Translations under genes and position numbers: made by a program
The notes under the pieces: generated by a model
Told to the model about the DNA's origin: nothing
What the model saw: only the letters and a program-made list of their open reading frames with translations
The model's database searches: none
NCBI GenBank assembly: GCA_963722495.1
Contig: CAVRND010000030.1
Span: 49,724-113,723 of the forward strand
DNA length: 64,000 bases
Source of the DNA: Hyphomicrobium_A sp963722495
GTDB taxonomy: Bacteria > Pseudomonadota > Alphaproteobacteria > Rhizobiales > Hyphomicrobiaceae
Direction of reading: 5' to 3'
Part shown: positions 1-9,273 of the stretch, one piece after another
Layout: each line of letters begins with the position of its first letter
Numbering within the stretch: position 1 is the first letter of the stretch

Positions 1-2
1 GC

Positions 3-137
3 GCGGACGATGGCGAGCCGCCGGCCATCAAATCGTTCGCCAGCGTCGAGAAGGTTGCCGACCGGATGCTGCCCGCAGGCGACAATGCGCAACGGCATGT
101 AACGTTCTACTCCCTGGCGGGGTACAAGGGCCAATGA
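3..137 (+). CDS. C-terminal tail of an unidentified protein (cut by window edge)
   Basis: An open frame enters from the left edge and ends at TGA 135-137. The 44 visible residues end in a short aromatic, glycine-containing tail (YSLAGYKGQ). The stop overlaps the ATG of the pabB-pabC fusion (ATGA at 134-137), which suggests translational coupling and one operon. Too little remains to name a family. Confidence 0.55.
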   Translation, partial: ADDGEPPAIKSFASVEKVADRMLPAGDNAQRHVTFYSLAGYKGQ

Positions 138-1987
138 CGGCAGCCGATCGCACGCGCGAGGGCCTCGAGCTTCCAACCGAAGAGGCAGCGGCGCTTTCCG
201 AAACATTCGTCCTGCTCGACAACAACTCGGGCACCGGACCGCCGTCGCTGCTGTTCTCCGAACCGCAGGACATCATCGCCGCCTGGACGCCCGAGGAGGT
301 GCCGGCGGCGCTGAAGCGGATCGAGGCAGGGGTTGCTGGCGGTTTGCACGCGGCCGGCTTCTTCGCCTACGAGCTCGGCTACGTGCTGGAGCCGAAACTC
401 TCCGCGCTCATGCCGGAAAAGCGCAACGTACCGCTGATGTGGATCGGTCTCTACAAGGCGCCCGCCGAGATGACGAGCGTTGAGGTCGAGCACTGGCTGG
501 CAACGCACACGCGCTCCGGCGACTTTTCATTCACCGACGTCAAGCTCAGTTGGGACGAAGCGCAGTACCTGACGCGCTTCACCGAGGTGATCGAGAAGAT
601 CCGCGCCGGGGACATCTATCAGCTCAACCTCACCTTCAAGGCGCGCTTCAAACTCGAGGGCTCGCCGCTGACGTTCTTCCTCGACCTGCGCCAGAAGCAG
701 CGGGTCGCCTATGGAGGCATCGTCGATACGGGCGAGGTGACGGTGCTGTCCGCGTCACCCGAACTGTTCATCGAGCAGCACGGCCGCACGGTGTTCACGC
801 GACCGATGAAGGGCACCGCGCCGCGCGCCGGCACGCTCGACGCCGACGCGATCGCCCGCCGGCAGCTCGCTGCGGATGTGAAGCAACGCGCCGAGAACCT
901 GATGATCGTCGACCTGATGCGCAACGACATCGGCCGCATCGCCGAGATCGGCAGCGTCGACGTGACGGACCTGTTCACGGTCGAAACCTACAAGACGCTG
1001 CATCAGATGACGTCCGGGGTGCGCGCCACTCTGAAGAAGGGCGTCGATACCGCAGAGCTGCTGCGCGGCATCTTCCCGCCCGGGTCGATTATCGGCGCCC
1101 CGAAGATCCGCGCTCAGGAATTGATCCGCCAACTCGAAACCGAGCCGCGCGGCGTCTACTGCGGCGCCATCGGCTACATCTCGCCGGATGGGAACTCGCT
1201 GTTCAATGTGGCGATCCGCACGGCGGTCATCTTCCGCAACGCCGATGGCGAGATGGGCATCGGCTCGGGCGTTGTGTTCGACAGCCAGGGGCCGAAGGAA
1301 TACGCCGAGTGCCTGTTGAAGATGAAGTTCCTCACCGATCCGGTGAAGCGCTTCGAGCTGATCGAGACCATGCTGTTCGACAAAGACGCGGGCGGCTTCA
1401 GGCTGCTTGAGCGGCACATCGAGCGGCTGGAGACGTCGGCGCGCTATTTCGCCTACGTCTATGACGAAGCGGAGGCGCGCCGCGCTCTCGAGCGGGCCGT
1501 GGCCGGCAAAGCTGGGCGGCTACGCGTGCGTCTCTTGCTCGCCGAGGACGGCAAGGTCACGGTAACGACGACTCCTCTGCCGCCCGCCGACCCGAAGGCC
1601 GTGATGCGCTTTGCCGTATCGTCGTCGCGCGTCGACAGCTCGGACCTGTTCCTGTTCCACAAGACGACGCGGCGCGAGCTCTACGATCGCGAGTGGCAGG
1701 AGTACGCCGACCGCCTCGGCACCGACGAGGTCATCTATCTCAACGAGCGCGGTGAGCTGGCCGAGGGCAGCCGCACGACGATCTTCATCGAGCGCGACGG
1801 CAAGCTGCTGACGCCGCAACTTAGTGCCGGACTGTTGCCCGGCACGCTGCGTGCGGAGTTGATCGCAGAAGGGAAGGCGCAGGAGGCCGTTCTGACGCTC
1901 GCCGATCTGAAATCGGCGGATGTGGTCTTCCTCGGCAACTCGGTGCGCGGGCTCGTTCCCGCGACGCGCATCGATGTCGTGAGGTAG
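134..1987 (+). CDS. pabB: Aminodeoxychorismate synthase component I / 4-amino-4-deoxychorismate lyase fusion (PabB-PabC)
   Basis: A 617-residue bifunctional enzyme of p-aminobenzoate (folate) synthesis, cytosolic. Residues about 80-400 are a chorismate-binding domain: the PMKGT motif carries the lysine (K226) that marks PabB-type synthases, followed by the conserved ENLMIVDLMRND and GSIIGAPK blocks. Residues about 410-617 are a fold-type IV PLP domain: ELIETML start, HKTT with likely PLP lysine K510, and the EGSRTTIF substrate-loop motif of PabC lyases. The first domain aminates chorismate using ammonia from a PabA subunit not in the window; the second releases pyruvate. Such fusions are known in alphaproteobacteria. 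The start overlaps the upstream stop. Confidence 0.95.
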   Translation: MTAADRTREGLELPTEEAAALSETFVLLDNNSGTGPPSLLFSEPQDIIAAWTPEEVPAALKRIEAGVAGGLHAAGFFAYELGYVLEPKLSALMPEKRNVPLMWIGLYKAPAEMTSVEVEHWLATHTRSGDFSFTDVKLSWDEAQYLTRFTEVIEKIRAGDIYQLNLTFKARFKLEGSPLTFFLDLRQKQRVAYGGIVDTGEVTVLSASPELFIEQHGRTVFTRPMKGTAPRAGTLDADAIARRQLAADVKQRAENLMIVDLMRNDIGRIAEIGSVDVTDLFTVETYKTLHQMTSGVRATLKKGVDTAELLRGIFPPGSIIGAPKIRAQELIRQLETEPRGVYCGAIGYISPDGNSLFNVAIRTAVIFRNADGEMGIGSGVVFDSQGPKEYAECLLKMKFLTDPVKRFELIETMLFDKDAGGFRLLERHIERLETSARYFAYVYDEAEARRALERAVAGKAGRLRVRLLLAEDGKVTVTTTPLPPADPKAVMRFAVSSSRVDSSDLFLFHKTTRRELYDREWQEYADRLGTDEVIYLNERGELAEGSRTTIFIERDGKLLTPQLSAGLLPGTLRAELIAEGKAQEAVLTLADLKSADVVFLGNSVRGLVPATRIDVVR

Positions 1988-2010
1988 CCGCCGCAGCCGA
2001 GCTGCGGCGG
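1988..2010. terminator. GC-rich hairpin between convergent genes
   Basis: A perfect 10-bp inverted repeat (CCGCCGCAGC, 3-base loop, GCTGCGGCGG) lies directly after the pabB-pabC stop and before the convergent small gene at 2014-2202. The following ATATTATT is only moderately T-rich, so termination may be weak but could serve both strands. Confidence 0.65.
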
Positions 2011-2013
2011 ATA

Positions 2014-2202
2014 TTATTCGATGACGATTTCGTCGGTAGCGATGGCGCCAACCTTCGGGTGGGTGACGACAGCTCCCCCGAGCATTGCGGCAAGCAAGAA
2101 TGCAAACGCCGCGACCGTCAGCACGGCCGCGATGACGATCTCGCGCGTCGAGCGGCGTATGCGTTCCGCGTATGAATCAAATTGATCAAGCTTCCATCTC
2201 AT
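2014..2202 (-). CDS. Small single-pass membrane protein (unknown)
   Basis: A 62-residue frame with a charged amphipathic N-terminus (DQFDSYAERIRRSTRE), one strong hydrophobic segment at about residues 22-46 (IVIAAVLTVAAFAFLLAAML) and a short polar C-terminus. No family recognised. The ribosome site is weak, but composition and topology are those of a real inner-membrane microprotein. It lies convergent to pabB-pabC and upstream of another small membrane gene on the same strand. Confidence 0.45.
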   Translation of the reverse strand: MRWKLDQFDSYAERIRRSTREIVIAAVLTVAAFAFLLAAMLGGAVVTHPKVGAIATDEIVIE

Positions 2203-2295
2203 GCCGCGAGAATTCGACGATCGTGTGCGCCGGCACCAGAGCGCTGAGTGCCGCGCGACAGAAGCGCACAGAATTACTCATATGTCAGAAGGGTT

Positions 2296-2472
2296 CTAAA
2301 GACCGCGCATGATGCAGCCAAAAACGAGGATAATCTGCGCCAGCAGCAGAGCCCAGAATTCGTTACCGGTAATAAACGGTACTTGGGCTCCAAAGAATTT
2401 AATGATCAGCACAGTGACCGTCAAAATGACGGACAGCATGAACGTGATGATGCCAGGTGCTTTAAGTCCCAT
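2296..2472 (-). CDS. Small two-helix inner-membrane protein (unknown)
   Basis: A 58-residue protein starting MGLKAPG. The start at 2472 is chosen because GAGGGGAG sits 8 bases before the ATG; a longer upstream extension of the same frame to 2751 is proline/alanine-rich and unconvincing. Two hydrophobic segments (about 8-26 and 38-56) flank a short loop, predicting a hairpin in the inner membrane. Likely a conserved Rhizobiales hypothetical protein; function unknown. Confidence 0.7.
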   Translation of the reverse strand: MGLKAPGIITFMLSVILTVTVLIIKFFGAQVPFITGNEFWALLLAQIILVFGCIMRGL

Positions 2473-2639
2473 CGTATCTACTCCCCTCGATGCCATGCGA
2501 TCCGCATAACGCCTCGCAAGGCGCTCCCCTGAGCCGGCGCCGATTCGGCCGGCCCCCGTCGGCTTATAGCAGGCGCAACTCGGGATAGCACTGCGAGGAC
2601 GGGTTGTGCTGGGGATGGCTGCGGCCGGCGGCGTCGCCG

Positions 2640-4487
2640 CTACGCAACGGCCTGTTTCCGCGGCCGGGCAAACAACAGGCGGCGCAACAACAGCAGCACG
2701 AGCAGCGCGAGGAAGAGCGCACCCACAATCACGAAGGGGTGCTTTTCCCACAGCAGAATGGGGCTGACGCGGCCGTCGGCGACGAGGCGTAGATCCTGGG
2801 CGATGACCCCGGGATCGAGGCCGCCTCCCGTGCGCAACATCATGGCGACGGCAGCGGACTGATCGGTGCTGGCGACGACCGCCTGGCGCACGCTCTCGGA
2901 CGACAGCGAGTGGATCGTCGCCGGATTGGCCGCAACCGCATGCAGCACGCGCTCGCGCGGCTCCTTCTGCAGCCCCGTGAGGTAGCGCGACAGGCTCGAC
3001 AGCTCGTCCTCGGTGAGGCTGCGCGCGAGGTTCTTTAGATCGCTATCCGGCAGTTCGAACAGCGTGTCGCGGGCGCTGCGGTCGATGGAAGCTAGGCGCA
3101 CGATGGCCAGCTGATCGTCGAGGGCGAGCAAGCGCGTCAACGCGGGGCGACTCAGCTGATCGGGCTGGGTGCGGCGATAGAGGCTGTATTCGACGATCTT
3201 AGGCAGATCGTTGCCGGCGAGCGCCGCCCATTTGAGGCCGGCGTCGATCGAGCGCGTCTCGCGTGCGATATCCATGGCCGGTGCCGGTAGCGTGTTGATG
3301 GCCGTGCTGAGAGTGCCGTCGTCGAGGCGGCGCAAGATGCCTGCCTCTCCCTCCCCGGCTAGCAGCAGCGCGACGACCTCGTCGAGGCGCGGTAGGGCCG
3401 CGGGTTGCAGTGAATCCACGAAGGCCTTGAACTTCGGATTGCGTTCCGCGAGGCCCAGGGCTTCGGCGTGAGCGCTGCGGAAGTCACGCCAGATCTCAAT
3501 CACGCGGTCGGCGGTTGAAGCGCCGATTTCCTGGACGTGGCCGGAGATCTGCTCGGCAAAGGTCTTCGCCAGCTCCTCCTGAACCTTGTCCTTGTTCTCC
3601 TTCGACTTCATTTCCGTGGCGATGATCGGCAGCACGCCGTTGCGCAAGTCCCAGATATCCTTGGCAATCAGCACCAGCCCGATGCCGCCGGCGACGACTG
3701 ATACTAGGCGCGCCAGCACGCTGCCGACGATGCGCTCGCCGACGCGCGCGGCCATATTGGCCAGCTGGCGGCGCATCAACAGCACGGCCGCGCCGGCGAT
3801 GCCGCCGCTCGATTCCCGCAGCACGGCGCTGGACGACATTTCCGCGGCGCTCTTATTGGGGTCAATCGCGATGCCCTTGCCCGCATCGCCGCCGATGACG
3901 GCGCGGGAAGCCGTCTCGCCGTAGCGGGCGCCGACGAAAGCCTTGAGGCAGGCGAGCGCCGGCTCGGCCGCATCGCGGCTGGCGAACTCCATCTGCTTGC
4001 CGACCTCGTTGCCGACGCCGACGGCAAGCTGCTCCAGCGCGGCCTTGATGGCGTCGGATCTATAGACACGTTCGGCGACGGCGGTGGCGAGTTCCTGGGC
4101 CTTCTGCTGGTCCGCAAGTGACTGCAAGAGGTTGCCCCAGCTCGTTTCCTTGCGGATTTCTTCGACGGCGAGGTCGACGCGGTCGTCGATGATCTGGTCC
4201 ATGCCGATGCGGCGCCACTGGTCGCCGACCGCAGCGCGATAGTCGACATTTGCAATGCCGGCCTGCAGGGCGCGTACCGATATGCCTTGGATGGCAGTCC
4301 TGAAGGCGGCTTCGTCGCGCGCTTGGCAGGCCTCGTAGTCGGTCTTGGACAAAGGCTGCGCAAATGACGGCGCGACCTGTCCTACGACGATGGCAAGGGC
4401 GACGAGATGGGCGATCAGGCGACGTACGTGGGCGAGCAACGCGGCAGTGTCCTTCGGTCCGCGGCCGCTCCCATCCGGCGGCTGCAC
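2640..4487 (-). CDS. Large signal-peptide-bearing, C-terminally anchored protein of unknown function
   Basis: A 615-residue intact frame. Residues about 22-43 form a signal peptide (VRRLIAHLVALAIVVG, cleavage near PSFA-QP). The bulk is alanine-rich and helical with conserved aromatic positions. A second hydrophobic stretch lies near residues 238-262 (LARLVSVVAGGIGLVLIAKDIWDL), and a final transmembrane segment at about 582-602 is followed by an Arg/Lys tail, so the C-terminus probably stays cytoplasmic with most of the chain in the periplasm. Single-gene unit read leftward. No enzyme motif seen; no function assigned. Confidence 0.75.
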   Translation of the reverse strand: MQPPDGSGRGPKDTAALLAHVRRLIAHLVALAIVVGQVAPSFAQPLSKTDYEACQARDEAAFRTAIQGISVRALQAGIANVDYRAAVGDQWRRIGMDQIIDDRVDLAVEEIRKETSWGNLLQSLADQQKAQELATAVAERVYRSDAIKAALEQLAVGVGNEVGKQMEFASRDAAEPALACLKAFVGARYGETASRAVIGGDAGKGIAIDPNKSAAEMSSSAVLRESSGGIAGAAVLLMRRQLANMAARVGERIVGSVLARLVSVVAGGIGLVLIAKDIWDLRNGVLPIIATEMKSKENKDKVQEELAKTFAEQISGHVQEIGASTADRVIEIWRDFRSAHAEALGLAERNPKFKAFVDSLQPAALPRLDEVVALLLAGEGEAGILRRLDDGTLSTAINTLPAPAMDIARETRSIDAGLKWAALAGNDLPKIVEYSLYRRTQPDQLSRPALTRLLALDDQLAIVRLASIDRSARDTLFELPDSDLKNLARSLTEDELSSLSRYLTGLQKEPRERVLHAVAANPATIHSLSSESVRQAVVASTDQSAAVAMMLRTGGGLDPGVIAQDLRLVADGRVSPILLWEKHPFVIVGALFLALLVLLLLRRLLFARPRKQAVA

Positions 4488-5393
4488 TTAACCATCTAAT
4501 CACCTCGAATATGGGGTGTCGATTGCGCTCGCAGCGTGACACCGCCGGCGAGCGCTAGCGGAGCGCGCGATCTCGATCGGGTCGAGCGAGGTCGTTCGGG
4601 GTGCTCGGCGTGGCGAACCCTCGTCTGGGAGTGGTCGCGGGCGGATCACAAATTCTTTCACATTCGTGCAAGAGGGTGTTGGAGGCAGGACGGCCGTTGC
4701 ACGCTGTGTGGTATCTGCATTACAATTATGCGCGCACTGCCTATTTGCCCAGCTTTCGCCTTGATTGTGGCGGCGGCACAACACCAGGTTGCGTAGATTA
4801 ATAATGTTTGCACTGCACTAATTCGCAAAATCCAAGAACACACGTACACTTGCGAGATTGAGTTGGGTTGAGAAGCGGCGCTTTTTCAATGCGTTCTGCC
4901 GTCCCGCAGCAAGAGTGGCGAGCCCCATCTTCCGCCTGGCACACGCTGTCGAGCGCGCGCTGCGGTGGCGTACGGACCGACACGCTTGCGACACCGTCTC
5001 GCCCCAAATCGCCGGACACCGGCATCGGCGCCCTGCCGGATGCTGGCCGTTTGGCCACTGGTTGAGGCAGGGGAGGGCGACGCTCATGGACGGGGCAGTG
5101 AGCGACACGGCGGCGGGCTGCGGCAAGGTGCCCAATCGAACTTCGCAGCCGATCCGGTCAGTGAAACGTCTCCACCTCATCTCGTGCTGTGCGGGTACGG
5201 GATCTCTTTCAAAGCGGCTTCACCATATGAGCCTTGAGCCGGATTGCGATCGGCGTCGTTGCTCGTTTGAGGAAACGAAAAAGAGAGAGTTTCAACGACA
5301 TGCTCGGGTTAGGCGCGGAGAAGCTCGCGTCGACCGGGGTCTGTTCGGGATCAATTGACTTCGTCAAGTATGCGAGCGAGTTCAGTTACCGAA
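4488..5393. other. 906-base region without a convincing gene
   Basis: Frames here are short, overlap one another on both strands and lack ribosome sites or domain-like composition. It is the divergent spacer between the 615-residue protein (minus) and the hydrolase (plus), so it should hold both promoters. No tRNA, rRNA or clear palindromic operator was seen. Confidence 0.5.
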
Positions 5394-6311
5394 ATGAAAA
5401 ACAGCGAGAAAATGAAGGCAGCTTGGGGTAGCATTTACGTTCCCGGCGGGCGCAACGGCGTGTTGCTCGTCCACAGCCTCGGCGGCTCGCCCATCGAGCT
5501 GAAGTTCGTTGCCCATACGCTGGCTCAGCTTGGCTACACCGTTTACTGCCCGCTCCTCCCCGGCCTAGCCGGCGGTACCGACGTGTCCGGTCTTTCGACC
5601 TGGCAGGACTGGTACGCGGCGCTCGAGCAGGCGCACGATGAGCTGACGCAGCAGTGTGACGGCGTCATCGTCGGCGGCATCTCGGCCGGCAGCATGCTTG
5701 CCCTGCGCCTCACCGCGCTACGCCCCGAGAAGATTTACGGCCTGATGCTGTTCTCGCCGACCTTCTGGCCGAACGGCTGGGCGATTCCGTGGTACTTCAG
5801 CCTGTTCCGTCTGGTGCAGCAGAAGTGGACGGCGCGTCTCTTCAAGTTCCGCGCCCGCGCTCCACACGGCATCAAGGACGAGCGCCTGCGCAGCTTCATT
5901 CTCGACAGCGTGCAGTCGGAGACGGATTTGATCGAGGATCTGTTCGCCCGCGGCGGCGGTCTCGTGCTCGAGTTCCGCCGGCTCGTCCGCAACGTCAAGC
6001 CGCTGCTCGGCAAGATCAAGCAGCACGCCCTCGTCTTCCATCCGCGCAACGACGATCAGAGCGATTTGTCGAACGCGATGCTGCTGCAGCGCAAGCTGGC
6101 CGGCATGGTCGAGGTTTGCGTGCTCGATGACTGCTACCACATGGTGACGCTCGATCGTCAGCGTCCGGTCGTGATGGAGCGCGTGAAGGAATTCGCCGAG
6201 CGCCTGACGACTCGCCTGGCCAAGCTGCGTAGCGAGGAGGCTGTCGTTGCGGCCACCGAAGCCCCGCAGCAGAGCAAGGGTCGTAGCGAAAATCGCGGCG
6301 CCACCACCTGA
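5394..6311 (+). CDS. Alpha/beta-hydrolase (carboxylesterase/lysophospholipase-like)
   Basis: About 305 residues if started at MKNSEKMKAAW (5394); ATGs at 5355 and 5412 are also possible and no ribosome site decides. Early LVHSLGGSP is the oxyanion-hole strand, GISAGS holds the nucleophile (S97), and the C-terminal NDDQSD aspartate and CYHMV histidine complete a Ser-Asp-His triad like that of Bacillus Est30-type carboxylesterases. No signal peptide, so cytosolic. The tail (about 275-305) is polar and disordered. Monocistronic, ending at a strong terminator shared with the convergent DUF2147 gene. Substrate unknown. Confidence 0.85.
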   Translation: MKNSEKMKAAWGSIYVPGGRNGVLLVHSLGGSPIELKFVAHTLAQLGYTVYCPLLPGLAGGTDVSGLSTWQDWYAALEQAHDELTQQCDGVIVGGISAGSMLALRLTALRPEKIYGLMLFSPTFWPNGWAIPWYFSLFRLVQQKWTARLFKFRARAPHGIKDERLRSFILDSVQSETDLIEDLFARGGGLVLEFRRLVRNVKPLLGKIKQHALVFHPRNDDQSDLSNAMLLQRKLAGMVEVCVLDDCYHMVTLDRQRPVVMERVKEFAERLTTRLAKLRSEEAVVAATEAPQQSKGRSENRGATT

Positions 6312-6337
6312 TCTAAGGTGCGCGCGGCATGAAATGC

Positions 6338-6370
6338 AAAAAGGCCCGGCTTGATCAGCCGGGCCTTTTT
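6338..6370. terminator. Bidirectional Rho-independent terminator
   Basis: A 14-bp perfect stem (AAAAAGGCCCGGCT / AGCCGGGCCTTTTT) with a 5-base loop lies between two convergent genes. The A-tract on one side and T-tract on the other give a canonical intrinsic terminator in both directions. Confidence 0.95.
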
Positions 6371-6398
6371 GATTCAGTCGTAGTCCGCGTCTAGCGCG

Positions 6399-7040
6399 TC
6401 ATTCTTGGGCGACATCGGGACGTACGGCGGGAACCGGCCGCGGCGCCTTCAGCTGCGGCGCTGCCTGCGCGGAGGTTGTTTTCGGAGCCGCGGCGCGCGC
6501 GTCGCCGGGCGTGGCGTGCGCCTCGCGCGGTTGATCGCAGCGCTGCAGGCCGGCCGGTGCGCGGCGCCACGTGAACGACTTGGAGAAGAACTTCACGCCC
6601 TTGTAGCCGGTGAGCGTGAGCCGATCGCGCGATACCAACTCGATGGCGGCGTCAAACTGCGCGCCCTGCTCGGGATCGTAGACCCAGCCGTTGTCCCAGC
6701 CGCCGCTGACACGCTGGAGGGACCCCAGCACCGGCAATCCGCAGATCGTGCGACGGCGTTTGGCGGCGTCGGGATTGTAGCCGTCTACTTGCGGCTCGCC
6801 GTTTTTCTTGTTCGGCTCTTTCAGCCAAACAATAAAACCGCACAGTCGATTGGCCGCCGCGCCGGAAGCGCCGCAGGGGCGGATCTCGACCGCGCCTTTG
6901 CCGGTATGGTTGATCCAGACGCCCATTTCGAGCGGTGGCGCGGCCTCGGCAAAGCTGGCGCTGAGCCCGATCCCCAGCCCGCAAATAACTGCAGCAGGCC
7001 AGTAATTCCGGGTCTTAGCCGTATGAAGATCATGACGCAT
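6399..7040 (-). CDS. Exported DUF2147 family protein
   Basis: 213 residues: signal peptide (about 1-33, ending ASFAEAA), then the DUF2147 domain at about 38-165 with the family pattern GVW, EIRPCG, LCGFIVWLKEPN, GLPVLGSLQ, WDNGWVYDPEQG, LTGYKGVKFFSKSFTWRR. The domain is a small lipocalin-like barrel found in exported proteins; its biochemical role is not established. Cysteines in IRPCG, RLCGF, RTICG and QRCD could form disulfides. The C-terminal 45 residues are Pro/Ala-rich and probably unstructured. Divergent from the devCAB operon. Confidence 0.9.
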   Translation of the reverse strand: MRHDLHTAKTRNYWPAAVICGLGIGLSASFAEAAPPLEMGVWINHTGKGAVEIRPCGASGAAANRLCGFIVWLKEPNKKNGEPQVDGYNPDAAKRRRTICGLPVLGSLQRVSGGWDNGWVYDPEQGAQFDAAIELVSRDRLTLTGYKGVKFFSKSFTWRRAPAGLQRCDQPREAHATPGDARAAAPKTTSAQAAPQLKAPRPVPAVRPDVAQE

Positions 7041-7381
7041 GGTGGCATCACCAATATTGTGCGAGGTATTGCCCTCGCATTAGGCTTTGAAAGCGGCGAA
7101 AGCTGGTCGGAGGATCAGGCAGGCCGCTCGTCTCAGCGAAACCAGGGTATACAAGAGCTTTCCTTGATCGCTCGATCTTACCCCTTTATTGACCACTTCG
7201 CGTTAACGCTCCGTGAGTGCGCTATTCACTCACGTTTCTAAATGGGGCGATTGCGCGTTATGCTTAGGCAACTCTTAAGCACGGGTTTGCCTTTACGAGG
7301 CCTACTTCGAGGGCTACCAGCGGCGCGAGCCGCGCTGTCGGCGTTCGGCCGATCTCGCCCATCACAGTGCGGAACCGTTCA
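7041..7381. other. Divergent promoter region of DUF2147 and devCAB
   Basis: A 341-base spacer without a gene. Its notable element is the inverted repeat at 7212-7234, listed separately. Promoters for both flanking units must lie here, but no unambiguous -35/-10 pair is claimed. Confidence 0.5.
7212..7234. promoter_or_regulatory. Palindromic operator upstream of devCAB
   Basis: Perfect 8-bp arms (CGTGAGTG / CACTCACG) separated by 7 bases, about 150 bases before the permease start. Size and symmetry fit a TetR-family dimer site. No regulator gene adjoins the operon, so the cognate protein would act from elsewhere. Confidence 0.6.
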
Positions 7382-8509
7382 ATGATCCTGACGCTTGCCT
7401 TCCGAAATCTGTTTCACGATCGCATCCGTCTTGCGGTCACCCTCGTGGGCATTCTGTTTTCCATCGTGCTCGTCGCCGTGCAGCTGGGTCTGTATCTCGG
7501 CGCCAGCAACATGATCACGGCCAACATCGACCACGCCAAAGCCGATCTGTGGATCACCGTGTTCGGAGCCAAGAGCTTCGAGGACGGCGGCATGCTGCTC
7601 ACCCCGCGCGAGCGCCACCAGGCGCTAGCGACGCCGGGCGTCAAAGCCGTGATCCCGCTCATCGTGCGCTTCGCCGAGTGGCGCAAGCCCGAAGGCGGCT
7701 CGACGCGCGTCGTCATCGTCGGCACCGACGCCGAGGACGGCGGGCTGGCGCCATTCAACCTCGTCGAGGGGACGTGGGAAGACATCAAGGCGCCGGAAGC
7801 CGTCGCCGTCGATCGCACCTACTTCAACGAGCTCGGCATCAAGGGCATCGGCGATACGGCGCAGGTGCAGAACAGCCGCATCCGCGTGCGCGCCCTCACC
7901 GACGGTGTGCGCTCGTTCGTGCAGTCGCCTTACACCTACACGACGCTCAACCGCGCCCGCAGCATCTTCGGCGATAGCGATGGCGTGACGTTCTACCTTG
8001 TGCAGACCCAGCCGGGTGCCAACATCGAGAAGGTGCGCCAGGATCTCAAGGGCCGCCTCGAAGGTGCCGAAGTGCTCACGCAGGCCGAATTCCGCGATCG
8101 CAGCCTGAAGCAGTGGCTGTTCCGTACCGGCGCCGGCGTGGCGCTGATCGGCGGCGCTCTGCTCGGCAGCCTCGTCGGCACGGTCATCGTCGCGCAGACG
8201 CTATATTCCAGCACCAAGGACCATTTGGGCGAGTTTGCCACCCTGCGTGCGCTGGGTTCATCTTCGGGATACATTCACAAGGTTATCCTCGCCCAGGCGG
8301 GAATTAGCGCTGTGGTCGGCTATGCCCTCGGCATATCCATTTCACTCGCCATTCTCGTGCTCAGTCACAACACCGCTTTGCCCATGGTGATGACGCCGGG
8401 CCTGGCGTTCTGGTTGTTCACTTTGACAGTCGGCATGTGTGCCATCTCGGCCTTGTCGGCGATCGTCAAGGTCACCAAGATCGATCCTGCAACGGTATTC
8501 AGCAAATGA
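7382..8509 (+). CDS. devC: DevC-type ABC transporter permease (FtsX/MacB family)
   Basis: About 375 residues from ATG 7382 (GTG 7367 also in frame). One N-terminal transmembrane helix (about 16-38), a large periplasmic domain (about 40-250) and three C-terminal helices (about 260-285, 310-330, 345-365): the FtsX/MacB permease topology. The DevC/HlyD arrangement is known from cyanobacterial and proteobacterial exporters that pass substrate to an outer-membrane TolC-like channel. Stop overlaps the ATPase start (ATGA 8506-8509). Substrate not deducible. Confidence 0.9.
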   Translation: MILTLAFRNLFHDRIRLAVTLVGILFSIVLVAVQLGLYLGASNMITANIDHAKADLWITVFGAKSFEDGGMLLTPRERHQALATPGVKAVIPLIVRFAEWRKPEGGSTRVVIVGTDAEDGGLAPFNLVEGTWEDIKAPEAVAVDRTYFNELGIKGIGDTAQVQNSRIRVRALTDGVRSFVQSPYTYTTLNRARSIFGDSDGVTFYLVQTQPGANIEKVRQDLKGRLEGAEVLTQAEFRDRSLKQWLFRTGAGVALIGGALLGSLVGTVIVAQTLYSSTKDHLGEFATLRALGSSSGYIHKVILAQAGISAVVGYALGISISLAILVLSHNTALPMVMTPGLAFWLFTLTVGMCAISALSAIVKVTKIDPATVFSK

Positions 8510-9273
8510 GCGAAGAGCCCGTGAGCCACGCGCCCGTCCTCGAAGCCATCGACATCGTCAAGGACCTCGGCTCCGGGGCCGGCAAGGTGCGCGCCGTCAA
8601 AGGCGCCAGCCTGACCCTGATCCCCGGTGAGCTGACGCTCTTGATGGGGCCGTCGGGCAGCGGCAAGACGACGTTGCTGTCAATTCTCGGCTGCATCCTG
8701 ACGCCGACGTCCGGCACGCTTCGCATCGCCGGCGTCTCCACCGACAAGCTCGACGCGGAAGAGCTGGCTGAGCTGCGCCGCAAGCACATGGGCTTCATCT
8801 TCCAGTCCTACAATCTGTTCCCCACGCTCACCGCGCTGGAGAACGTGCGCATCTCGCTCGACGTGCGCGGGCAGAAGGGCTTCGCCGCCGCCAACCGCTC
8901 CGAGGAGGTGTTGCGTGACGTCGGCCTCGCCTATCGCCTCAAGAGCTATCCCGGCAATCTCTCGGGCGGTGAGCAACAGCGCGTCGCCGTTGCTCGCGCC
9001 ATCGCCTCCTCGCCTTCGATCGTGCTCGCCGACGAGCCGACGGCGGCGCTCGATGGCGAGAACGGCCACGCGGTGATGGCGCTGCTGGCGCGCATTGCCA
9101 AGGAACAGCACCGCAGCGTTCTGGCGGTCACGCACGACCCCCGCACGCTGAGCTATGCCGATCGCGTTGTGCGCATCGAAGATGGACGTATCGTCGGCGA
9201 AGAGCGCCGCCCTGAGGGCCTCGATGCCCCGGAAATTGCAGATCTTACAAAGAGACGGAAGGCCCATGCTTAA
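8506..9273 (+). CDS. devA: DevA-type ABC transporter ATPase (LolD/MacB class)
   Basis: 255 residues starting MSEEPVSH, the ATG overlapping the permease stop. Walker A GPSGSGKT, Q-loop FQSYNLF, signature LSGGEQQR, Walker B IVLADEPTAALD and H-loop VTHD are all intact, so it should hydrolyse ATP. It energises the DevC permease at the inner membrane. Its 3' end overlaps the start of the adaptor gene, so the three genes are translationally coupled. Confidence 0.95.
   Translation: MSEEPVSHAPVLEAIDIVKDLGSGAGKVRAVKGASLTLIPGELTLLMGPSGSGKTTLLSILGCILTPTSGTLRIAGVSTDKLDAEELAELRRKHMGFIFQSYNLFPTLTALENVRISLDVRGQKGFAAANRSEEVLRDVGLAYRLKSYPGNLSGGEQQRVAVARAIASSPSIVLADEPTAALDGENGHAVMALLARIAKEQHRSVLAVTHDPRTLSYADRVVRIEDGRIVGEERRPEGLDAPEIADLTKRRKAHA

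Noticed and set aside
2473..2751. N-terminal extension of the small membrane protein at 2296-2472
   Set aside because: The extension is Pro/Ala/Arg-rich and the internal ATG has a strong ribosome site.
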